A DNA stretch of 64,000 nt from Synechococcus sp. CBW1004 (GTDB taxonomy: Bacteria; Cyanobacteriota; Cyanobacteriia; PCC-6307; Cyanobiaceae): positions 3,608,319-3,672,318 of the forward strand of contig NZ_CP060397.1 in the NCBI RefSeq assembly GCF_015840715.1, given 5' to 3'. The notes below the pieces were generated by a model. That model saw only the letters and a program-made list of their open reading frames with translations. It was not told the DNA's origin and made no database searches. Shown piece by piece: positions 9,544 through 17,600 of this stretch (positions are counted from its first letter, which is position 1; each line of letters starts with the position of its first letter). The position numbers were made by a program, and so were the translations under genes.

Positions 9544-9806
9544 GGGTGGGGATCGGAAGCCCCAGTCTGAGGCGCTGCAGACTTTGGCCCACGAAGGCCG
9601 ACGTCGTGATTGACGCCTGATGCACCAGCGATGCCCAGCACGACAAGGCCCATGTGGAACGGCTCGCGTTCTGCCGGGCGGTCATGGTCCACAGCCCGGC
9701 CTGCCCCTCCGCGGTTTCGTGCGGTGTGTCGCCGGGGGGTGTTCAGCCGATGTGGTCCTGCTTGCGCCGCGATGGAGGCAGCCGCGTGGCGCTGTTCAGC
9801 TCAGGG

Positions 9807-9944
9807 TCATAACCCGAACAGCCAGCCCACCAACAACAGGATCGCCGCCGTGATGGTCAGCAGCGGGGGAACCACCATCAGCAGCGCGATGCCGACCAGC
9901 GGTGCGATCACCAAGCGCAGCAGACGACGTTGCCAACCCTTCAA
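9807..9944 (-). CDS. Possible 45-residue hydrophobic peptide, TTG start
   Basis: A short frame starts with TTG (codons reading LKGWQRRLLRL after the initiator) and runs into one long hydrophobic stretch ending LLLVGWLFGL. That gives a basic N-terminus and one or two membrane spans. No good ribosome binding site is visible, and the coding potential rests only on this amphipathic pattern. It lies just downstream of the truncated patatin gene on the same strand. It could be a genuine small membrane protein or chance. Confidence 0.3.
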   Translation of the reverse strand: MKGWQRRLLRLVIAPLVGIALLMVVPPLLTITAAILLLVGWLFGL

Positions 9945-9953
9945 GGTGATCTG

Positions 9954-10211
9954 TCACCGTCTGCATCCTGCCAGTGCATCATTGATGATCACATACGGAA
10001 GGCGCACCGCAACGGAGATCGGAGGAAAGGCCGCTGGAAAGGAGCCTGCCGACGCACCGGTGATCGTGTCGATGCAGATCAAGGTTTCAGGTCGTCCGGC
10101 GCGTGGGCGCAGGCAGGCCGTGACAAGCTCGGAGAACACGCCAGCCATGTAGGCACCAAGAGCGATGCCTCCAGAGCAGTTCAGTGTCACCGGGATGGGG
10201 CCTGCCTGCAT
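9954..10211 (-). pseudogene. Truncated patatin-like phospholipase fragment
   Basis: Only about 60 residues of recognisable sequence remain. SGGIALGAYMAG is the oxyanion-hole glycine motif of patatin-like lipid hydrolases, and ITGASAG is the nucleophile elbow with its Ser. Directly after the elbow the similarity stops and the frame ends after about 25 unrelated residues. The catalytic Asp and the bulk of the domain are missing. The likely explanation is deletion or frameshift of a larger gene. It lies in the degraded patch with the integrase relic. Confidence 0.65.
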
Positions 10212-10392
10212 CGTTGACCTGATCCGCTGTTGCCAGTGTGCCCAGCGGACGGCTTGTTGTCAGCTCAGGTGCTCTTGGTTTCTGAACAGGCCTGGCTTCA
10301 GATCTTCCGTGTATCGGTCTAATGATCTCTGAGATTATGCGCATCACCCCTTATGCCGGGGTTCCATTCCTCGCCTCGGCTGCGCGATGCGC

Positions 10393-11013
10393 TCACTCCC
10401 GCAGCAGCTCCCGCACCAAAGGCTCCAGGCAGGCGGGTTCGGCCAGCAGTCGGTCGTGGCGCAGGCCCAGCAGGGGGTGGCTGGGGCCCACGGGCAGCAC
10501 CGCCCTCCAGCCGGGCACCACGGTGAGATCGAGCGGACAGTAAAAGCTGGTGCACTCGATCCGCCGCAGTGGTTCGAGATCGCTGTCGAGGCGTTGCAGC
10601 AGCGGACTGCCGGGCTTCATGTCGGCCACCCCCGCCAGAAGCCGCCTCGGCCAGGGCAGGGCCGTGAGCGTGCCCTGATGGGGGCTGGCCACGCTGGTGA
10701 AGCGGCGCGTGCGCCTCCAGCCCCCAAGCAGCTGGATCCAGATGCGGGCGATCACGCCACCCATCGAGAAGCCCAGCAGATCGAGCTGTCGCTCGCTGCC
10801 TAAGGCGGCCTCGATCTGCTGGTCCAGCTGCTCCGCGAGTTGCAGCAGCGGCGTCCAGCCGAGGCCATGGGGCAGATGGGGCACCAGCTGCGGTTGGCGG
10901 CGACTGCCCAGCTGGGCCTGCAGGTGCCGGAACAGGCGAGGGGTATCCCACAGGCCATGCACCAGCACCAGCGGCACGGATCCAGCGACGCTGTCGCGCT
11001 CATAGCCGGCCAT
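10393..11013 (-). CDS. Lipase-like alpha/beta hydrolase (EstA/LipA type)
   Basis: The 206-residue protein begins with the oxyanion segment VPLVLVHGLWDTP. It has the nucleophile elbow LLGFSMGGVIAR with Ser in G-F-S-M-G, then SVASPHQGT, typical of the triacylglycerol lipase family. An Asp after FYCPLDLTVVPG and a His in the PVGPSHPLLGLRHDRLL segment can complete the triad. No signal peptide is visible, so it is probably cytoplasmic. It lies 6 bases downstream of a membrane-protein gene and probably ends the proA-folB transcript. The substrate is unknown. Confidence 0.82.
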   Translation of the reverse strand: MAGYERDSVAGSVPLVLVHGLWDTPRLFRHLQAQLGSRRQPQLVPHLPHGLGWTPLLQLAEQLDQQIEAALGSERQLDLLGFSMGGVIARIWIQLLGGWRRTRRFTSVASPHQGTLTALPWPRRLLAGVADMKPGSPLLQRLDSDLEPLRRIECTSFYCPLDLTVVPGWRAVLPVGPSHPLLGLRHDRLLAEPACLEPLVRELLRE

Positions 11014-11019
11014 GCCCGT

Positions 11020-11709
11020 TCAGCCTCCCCCACTGGCCAGTCCGATCGCCCGTGACAGCGTCAGCGCGACCAGATCGAGCATGACGACGCCATGCACCAG
11101 AAACAGAGTCTTCATCAGTCGTGTGGCGGCGGTGGCGCCACTGGGCTCGAACGAGAGCAAAGTGATGCCGGCCATGTAGAAGTAATCGAAGCGATCGACC
11201 GTGCTTTCCGCATCCTGGAAGCGGATGTGCGTGCGGCCGCAGCGCCGCGCGCCGCTGTCGAGGCGCCAGTAGAGCCAGCCGAAGGCGATCGTGATCACCG
11301 GCAGGAACAGCACCAGCTGGGTGAGCAGCAGGCCACCGGCGCCCATCGGGGCCAGCAGCAGCAGGTTCAGGATCAGGAACTGGGCGGTGCAGCGCAGCAG
11401 CAACAGCCCGCCGAACAGGTCTTCGAACCAGCGCGTGGGCTGGCCGCGGATCTGTCGCACCAGCACCAGCGCGAGCGCTGCCACCACCGCCAGGCGCACG
11501 GGGAGATGGTGGATGGTGAGCGATTCGAAGAGGCGATGCAGGATTGCGGCCGTCTGGCGAATCGTGGGATCGCTGATCTGGGCGAGGCCGTCATCGAGGT
11601 TGCTGAGGAACAGCCCCGCCGACAGATGGCCGGCTGCCAGAAGCAGCAAGGTGGCGCAGCGGGAGAAGCCGCGGCGCATGCGGTCCATTGCCGTTGCCGC
11701 GTTGTTCAT
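11020..11709 (-). CDS. Membrane protein resembling a two-helix ion-channel module without the K+ filter
   Basis: This 229-residue protein has hydrophobic segments near residues 17-36, 71-86, 100-120, 124-149 and 200-222. The C-terminal part reads FDYFYMAGITLLSFEPSG, then a helix ending in ALTLSRAIG. That spacing is like the pore loop plus inner helix of two-helix K+ channels, but the TxGYGD filter is replaced by LLSFEPSG. The start at 11709 is chosen because its ATG overlaps the folB stop as ATGA; a frame-open start at 11772 would overlap folB by 67 bases. I do not recognise a named family. The channel likeness is inference. Confidence 0.65.
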   Translation of the reverse strand: MNNAATAMDRMRRGFSRCATLLLLAAGHLSAGLFLSNLDDGLAQISDPTIRQTAAILHRLFESLTIHHLPVRLAVVAALALVLVRQIRGQPTRWFEDLFGGLLLLRCTAQFLILNLLLLAPMGAGGLLLTQLVLFLPVITIAFGWLYWRLDSGARRCGRTHIRFQDAESTVDRFDYFYMAGITLLSFEPSGATAATRLMKTLFLVHGVVMLDLVALTLSRAIGLASGGG

Positions 11710-12095
11710 GGCCAGCGCCGCTGACGGCAGACCGACACGGTGCCGTCGAAGCCGGCGATCGGGGCATGGCATTTGCGCAGCTCCAGCCGGATCGGGATGG
11801 GGCCGTATAGCCCTTCCAGGGTAGTCAGAACGCGATCGCTGAAGTGCTCCAGCGTCTGGCAGACGAGCGTTCGGCTCAGCTGGCGCAGGGCCTCGATCGC
11901 CGTCACGTAGTCGTAGCTGGTGCTGAGATCATCCCCGGCGGCGGCCTGGCTCAGATCGCCCCCCAGCCAGAACTCGAGCTCGAACCACTGGCCCAGGAGC
12001 CGTTCATGGTCCAGCACCCCCACATGGGCCCAGAGGCGCAGGCCCTGCACGTGGATGGCATCGCAGGGGGCGGCGGCGCTGCCCATGGCCGTCAC
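11706..12095 (-). CDS. folB: Dihydroneopterin aldolase
   Basis: It converts 7,8-dihydroneopterin to 6-hydroxymethyl-dihydropterin in folate synthesis. The 129-residue protein carries the family start [23 protein letters not shown] with the conserved Glu. The second signature is in [12 protein letters not shown], and a conserved ELRK near the end is followed by the Lys region. It is coupled at both ends: its ATG overlaps the proA stop by 4 bases, and its stop overlaps the next start by 4 bases. The proA-folB-membrane protein-lipase run therefore looks like one transcript. Confidence 0.92.
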   Translation of the reverse strand: MTAMGSAAAPCDAIHVQGLRLWAHVGVLDHERLLGQWFELEFWLGGDLSQAAAGDDLSTSYDYVTAIEALRQLSRTLVCQTLEHFSDRVLTTLEGLYGPIPIRLELRKCHAPIAGFDGTVSVCRQRRWP

Positions 12096-13471
12096 AGCGG
12101 CAGCGCCCGGTGCGTGAACCGTCGCTCACCGCTGGCGTAGTCGGCGGCGATGTGGCCCTCGCCGCGCAGGCGGTAGCGGTAGGTGACGAGGCCCTCGAGG
12201 CCCACCGGGCCCCGTGGCGGCAGGGTCTGGGTGCTGATGCCCACCTCGGCGCCGAAGCCGTAGCGGAAGCCGTCGGCGAAGCGGGTGCTGCAGTTGAGAT
12301 ACACGCCGGCGCTGTCCACCGCCGCCAGGAAACGCTCCGCTGCCTGCTCGTCGGTGGTGCAGATCGCGTCGGTGTGGCGAGAGCCGTAGCGGCCGATGTG
12401 GGCGAGCGCCGCCTCCAGGTCGTCGACCACCTTCACACTCAGGATCAGATCGGAGTATTCGGTGCTCCAGTCCTCCTCCGCGGCCGGGTGGGGAACGCCC
12501 AGGGCGCAGGCCTCGGCGTCGCCGCGCAGCTCCACTCCTGCGGCCGCGAAGGCGGCAATCGCCTCGCGAAGAAAGGCCGGTGCGATGCTGCGGTGCAGCA
12601 GCAGCGTCTCAATCGCGTTGCAGGCGGCCGGGTACTGGGTCTTGCTGTCGATCGCGATGCGCAGCGCCTGCGGCAGGTCGGCGGCCGCATCCACATACAA
12701 GTGGCAGATGCCGTCGGCGTGGCCGAGCACCGGGATGCGGGTGTTGTCCTGGATGAAGCGCACCAGGGCGTTGGAGCCGCGCGGAATGATCAGATCCACC
12801 AGCCCGTCGAGCTTGAGCAGCGCCAGGCTCTCCTGACGGCTGGTGAGCAGCTCCAGGCAGCTGGGATCCACGGCCGTGCCCTCCAGGCCCCGCTTCAGAG
12901 CGTTCAGGATCGCGGCGCAGCTGCGGCTGGCCTCGCGGCCCCCCTTGAGCAGCGCGCCATTGCCGGAGCGGATCGCCAGCGAGGCGATCTGCATCACCGC
13001 ATCGGGCCGCGCTTCGAAGATCACCCCCAGCACCCCGAGGGGCACGCTCATCCGCTCCAGCACCAGGCCGCTGTCGAGCTCGGTGTGCAGCTGGCGGCGT
13101 CCCAGCGGATCCGGAAGAGCCGCCACCTGGCGGACGCCTTCGATCGCTCCGCTGAGCTTGGCGGCATCCAGCTTCAGGCGGGCCACCAGCGCCGGCGCCA
13201 GCCCCTCGTCGGCCGCTGCCTGCAGATCCGCGGCATTGGCGGCAAGGATCGCCTCGGCGTCGGCCGCCAGCGCCTCGGCCATCGCCTCCAGGGCGTGGCG
13301 GCGCTCGGCGTCACTGCGCTGCCCCAGGTCCATTGCCGCACGCCGCACGGCGGCGGCCCGCTGCAGCAGCTCCGGGGACGGATCGGGCACCGCGGCCACC
13401 GGGCTCTCCCCGCTGGCGTCTCCGCTCCGGGCGATGGAGGGGCTGATGGTCGGGCTGGCGGCGGAGGACAT
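12092..13471 (-). CDS. proA: Gamma-glutamyl phosphate reductase
   Basis: It reduces gamma-glutamyl phosphate to glutamate semialdehyde with NADPH in proline synthesis. The 459-residue protein has an aldehyde-dehydrogenase fold. Recognisable parts are the cofactor segment [14 protein letters not shown], the substrate loop LKGGREA, and the catalytic Cys in [14 protein letters not shown]. The first 40 residues are Ser/Pro/Ala-rich and may be a loose extension. The last codons overlap the folB start by 4 bases. The ROK kinase gene lies 137 bases upstream on the same strand. The proB partner is not in this window. Confidence 0.95.
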   Translation of the reverse strand: MSSAASPTISPSIARSGDASGESPVAAVPDPSPELLQRAAAVRRAAMDLGQRSDAERRHALEAMAEALAADAEAILAANAADLQAAADEGLAPALVARLKLDAAKLSGAIEGVRQVAALPDPLGRRQLHTELDSGLVLERMSVPLGVLGVIFEARPDAVMQIASLAIRSGNGALLKGGREASRSCAAILNALKRGLEGTAVDPSCLELLTSRQESLALLKLDGLVDLIIPRGSNALVRFIQDNTRIPVLGHADGICHLYVDAAADLPQALRIAIDSKTQYPAACNAIETLLLHRSIAPAFLREAIAAFAAAGVELRGDAEACALGVPHPAAEEDWSTEYSDLILSVKVVDDLEAALAHIGRYGSRHTDAICTTDEQAAERFLAAVDSAGVYLNCSTRFADGFRYGFGAEVGISTQTLPPRGPVGLEGLVTYRYRLRGEGHIAADYASGERRFTHRALPL

Positions 13472-13608
13472 GGAGGGTGACGGGGGAGCCTGCTGGCCGA
13501 GGCGGAACGGGTGGCGCCGCAGCTGCGGCCGGCTGGGACGAGAGCCCCGGATCGGTCGGGCCGGGGTCGGGGATGGCCCGGGCAGGCCGGAGCCGGTTCA
13601 TCGCTCCA

Positions 13609-14577
13609 TCATCCCAAGCGCTGCAGCGCCAGGCGGGCGGCCCCCAGCCGACCGGCGCCGTTGCCAAGGGCGCAGGGCCGGATCTCCACTCCCTCGCGCG
13701 ACACCGCCAGCACCCGCTCCTCCAGCTCGCGGCGCAGGGCCGGCAGGAAATGGTCGAAGGCGGCGCTGAGTCCGCCGCCGATCAGCACCCGCCGTGGCGT
13801 CAGCACGTAGATCAGCGAACTCAGGCCGATGCCCAGCAGCTGGCCGTAGCGATCCCACACCGCCTGGGCCTCCGGATCCCCGGCGGCCGCCAGCCGGCTC
13901 AGCTCGGGAGGCTCCAGGGGCGAGAGGCGCGCCAGACCGCTGATGCTGCAGTGCTGCTCCAGCGAGCCGCGGTTGCCGCTGCGGCAGGCAGGGCCATCGG
14001 GATCGAGGCCGATCAGGCCCAGTTCGCCGGCGGCGCCGCCATGGCCCGTGAACAGCTCCCCGCCCAGGAGGATCGCGCCGCCCACACCGGTGCCGAGGGT
14101 GAGCAGGATCGTGTCCTCGCAGCCGCGGGCCGCCCCCCGCCAGGCCTCACCCACCAGGGCGCAGTTGGCGTCGTTCGCCAGGGTGACGCGGCGCTCCAGC
14201 CGCGGCTCCAGCCAGTCGGCCAGGGGCACATCCACCCAGCCCGGCAGGTTGATCGAGATGCGGGCGATGCGGGCGGCGGCATCGGTGGGACCCGGCAGGC
14301 CGATGCCCACCAGACCGGCGCGCTGATCGGGATCAAGGGCATCAATGGCCTCTGCGATCACCACGCTCACCGCTCCCGGCATGGCCGGCTTCGGCGTCGG
14401 CACCTCCGCCTCGGCCAGCAGGGTGCCCAGGCGGTCGAAACGGCCGAGCTTGATGGCGGTGCCGCCCAGATCCACACCGATCAGCTCCGTGGCCCCCTCC
14501 GCTTCGGCGACTGCCGCCTGATCCGTGGCGGACGCCTGCACCACAGGTGAGGCAGAGGGCTCGAGCGGGCTGCTCAT
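13609..14577 (-). CDS. ROK-family sugar kinase-like protein lacking the zinc site
   Basis: The 322-residue protein has the ATP-binding start GVDLGGTAIKLG, the catalytic region LANDANCALVGEAW with its Asp, and TLGTGVGGAIL. ROK kinases phosphorylate glucose or other hexoses and normally carry a Zn-binding His plus CxCGxxGCxE. Here the His position is Leu (GELGLIGL) and the motif reads CRSGNRGSLE, so two of the three Cys are lost. The enzyme may still act on sugars, as cyanobacterial homologues are annotated as glucokinase-like, but the substrate is uncertain. About 20 residues of Ala/Ser-rich leader precede the fold. Confidence 0.8.
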   Translation of the reverse strand: MSSPLEPSASPVVQASATDQAAVAEAEGATELIGVDLGGTAIKLGRFDRLGTLLAEAEVPTPKPAMPGAVSVVIAEAIDALDPDQRAGLVGIGLPGPTDAAARIARISINLPGWVDVPLADWLEPRLERRVTLANDANCALVGEAWRGAARGCEDTILLTLGTGVGGAILLGGELFTGHGGAAGELGLIGLDPDGPACRSGNRGSLEQHCSISGLARLSPLEPPELSRLAAAGDPEAQAVWDRYGQLLGIGLSSLIYVLTPRRVLIGGGLSAAFDHFLPALRRELEERVLAVSREGVEIRPCALGNGAGRLGAARLALQRLG

Positions 14578-14640
14578 CGGGCGGCGGCGGGGATCCCAGC
14601 GGCAGCATGCCTGCCCGCCCGCCGCCGGGCCTCGGGTCGC

Positions 14641-17600
14641 TCAGAAGCGCAGGAAGAACTGCAGCACCGATTGCCAGGCGCCCTGGGTGTCGACCGAGAC
14701 GCCGATGTTCCAGGTGTTCGAGGCCTTGTAGTTGAGGTTGATCTGGGCCGGCACATCGGAGCGGTTGGGAGCCGCCAGCACCGAGGCGTTGAGCCTCTCG
14801 GTGATGTCCAGCCCCACCTCCCCGGCCAGCACCAGCTGCGGCGGCACCCGGCCGGAGAAGCGCTCCTGGCCGCTGGCCACCGCCTGGTTCACATACGTCG
14901 GGTAGAGCGCCAGACTCACCCGCTGGCCCAGGGCATCGCTGAGCGAGGCCAGCAGCGGCGACAGCAGCGACTGACCCAGCGCCGTGGCCAGCGCCGTGCC
15001 CGCCTGTCCCCCCTGCAGGCCGGCCAGGGAATTGCCGCCGATCAGCGCCACGAGCCGCTCCTGGGGCAGGGGCGGCGAGCTGCGCAGGCGCAGGTTGTCG
15101 GCGATCCGGTCCGCCGGCCCGCTGACGCTCACCGTGACCAGGATCAGGTTGAGCTGACTGAAGGAGGAGAACCCGCCCCGGCTGTCGCGCTCCCCCGGTC
15201 CCGGCAGGACCTGCAGACCCGATTCCCCCAGGCCGCTCGGGGCGAGCGTGGTGAGGTTGTTGGCGATGCGGGTGCGCAGGGCGATGTCCAGATAGGGCAC
15301 CAGCCCCAGGGATGGCGTGAACACCGCCACGTTCGGGGCGTCGGGATCGAGGCTGAAGGTGGTGGTGAACAGGTTCAGCCTCCCCTTGAGCAGGCGCACC
15401 ACGCCGGAGGCCCGCAGCGAGGGGTCGAGCCGGCCGCTGATGCGCAGTGCCCCACCGGTGGTGAAGTTGGCGATGTTGGGGATCACCATGCGCAGCTCGG
15501 GCCCGAAGGCCAGGCGCAGGTTCTCGAAGCGCAGCCAGGGCAGGTTGGGGATCGCCTCCTGCAGCGAGAGGTTGGTTGTCGACTCGACATCCGGCCCGAG
15601 CAGCAGCAGGGGCTGGCGGAAATCCCACTGGCGCTGCAGCAGCTCGTTCATCGAGGTGGGCTGCACCGAGCCACCGCCGCCGCCACCACCGCCACTGCCG
15701 GCCCGGCCGCGGTCGGTGGAGCTGCCGCTGGCCGGGGGGGGCGCGGGTTGGGTCGGTGGGGCCTGGGGGGCGGATGCTGGAGCCGCGGAGGTTTCGGCGG
15801 ATGGTGTCGGGGCGGCTGCCGCCGCGGCGAGGCGGCGTGAACGGCTGCCGGCCTGCTTGGCGGGGGCCATCGCGAGGGCCGCGCTGCCGGCGCCGGGCCC
15901 AGGGTTGGCCGCGCTGACGCGGGATGGGCTGGTGCCGGCACGCGGCTGGCCAGGCGCGTCCGGCCCGGCTGGGGTTGCGGGAGCTGCGGGCGTCGCCTGG
16001 CCCGCCCGCGTCTCCACCCGCGCGAGCTGGCCGGGCTGGGCGTTGATCACCCCGTGGCTGATGGCCACCCGGCCCCCCAGAACCGGTTCCGCCAGGCTGC
16101 CGCCCAGCTCCAGGCGGCCGTTGGCCACGGCCTTGATCCGCTCCAGGCTGAACGGCACCTCCTTGAGCTGCAGCGCCAGGGAGGGGGCGTCCGCCAGGGG
16201 GCGGACCAGCCCGAGGCGTCCCTCGCCGCTGAGCTGGCCATGGCGGCCCACCCGCGCCCGCAGCTCCTGCACCAGCAGCTGCTGGAAGTCGAACAGCACG
16301 GTGGCTTCCACCCCCTGCAGGGTCTGGCCGATGAAGTCGTATTCCCCCTCGCGGAAGCGCAGGAAGCCGTTGGCGATCGGGTCCAGCAGGCTGCCGCGCA
16401 CCAGAAGCCGCAGGTCGACGCTGCCCTTGCGCCAGGTGATCGCCCGTCCCACCAGGTCGGTGAGGAAGCGCAGGCCATCGCCGCGGCTGGCGAGGCGCAG
16501 CTCCAGCGCGTCGCTGCTGGCCTCCAGGGGCAGCAGGCCGGAGAGATCCACGGTGCTGGAGGCGCCCTCGGCCTGCAGGGCCAGATCCATCTGCAGGCCC
16601 TTGTCCTCCAGCTCCAGCAGGCCGCGCTCCAGCCGCAGCCCCCGGCCGGCCAGGGCGGCCTGATCCAGGGACAGTTCGAGTGCCAGCTCCGGCCGTCGCC
16701 GGCCCAGGCGGTAGCGCCCGGTCACCGACAGGTAGCCGCGCAGGCTGTCGGGCACCGGCGTCAGCAGCGACAGCAGCGACAGGGTGAGGCCGGAGATCGA
16801 GAAGCTGCCGCCGCCGGCGGACAGCGGTCCCTCCAGCCGCACGGTGAAGGGATCGCGCGCCAGGGAGAGATCCCGGTCCTCCTGGCTCAGCCACAGGTGG
16901 CCGCGGCCGTCCAGATCGGCGCGGGCCCGGCGCAGATCCGGTCCCTGCAGCACCAGATCGGCATCCACCCGCATCTGCAGCCGTGCCAGCCGCTCGGCCC
17001 GGCTGGCGCGCTGCTGCTGCTCCTCCCAGGCCTGCAGGCGCTCCCGCGCCGCGTCGAGCGCCGCGATCTGATCCTGCAGGGTCATGCCAAGGGTGGCGAT
17101 CGCCTGCTCGCCCAGATCGCCGGCCCGGCCGCGCGAGGGCACGGGGAGGCCCCGCCAGCGATCCCAGGCGCGGGCCATCTCCTGGAAGAGCAGCGACGAC
17201 AGGCCGCGTGCCTGGAAGCGGGCATGGAAGGGCCCCCGCCACTGGCCGCTGAGCTCGGCGTCGATCGTGCCGCCCGAGAGCGGCTGCACCGTGCCGCGCA
17301 GGGCGTACTGCCGGGTGCTGTAGCGCAGGTCGGCGGTGAGCGAGCGGCCCCCCAGGCCGAAGAAGCCGGGTTTCTGCAGCTCCACCCGGCCGTTGAAGGC
17401 CAGCGGCTGCAGCCCCAGCTGGCCGCGGCCCGTCAGCAGGCCAGCCAGGGGCTGGGGCGGACGGGCTCCCGTCAGCAGCAGCTCCAGGCCGTGCAGGGGG
17501 AGTCCGCTGGCCTGCCAGTGGTAAAGACGCGGCGCGCCATTCAGCGTCAGCGTGCCGCCGTTCCGTTCCAGCTCCACCTGCGTCGGAAGCCAGCGCCGGT

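Noticed and set aside
9610..10152. Plus-strand frame of 180 codons across the small-peptide and patatin region
   Set aside because: Ser/Thr/Arg-rich without similarity. The minus-strand patatin motif is a better explanation.
12110..13480. Long plus-strand open frame opposite proA
   Set aside because: Gly/Ala/Arg-rich shadow; proA is certain from its catalytic segment.
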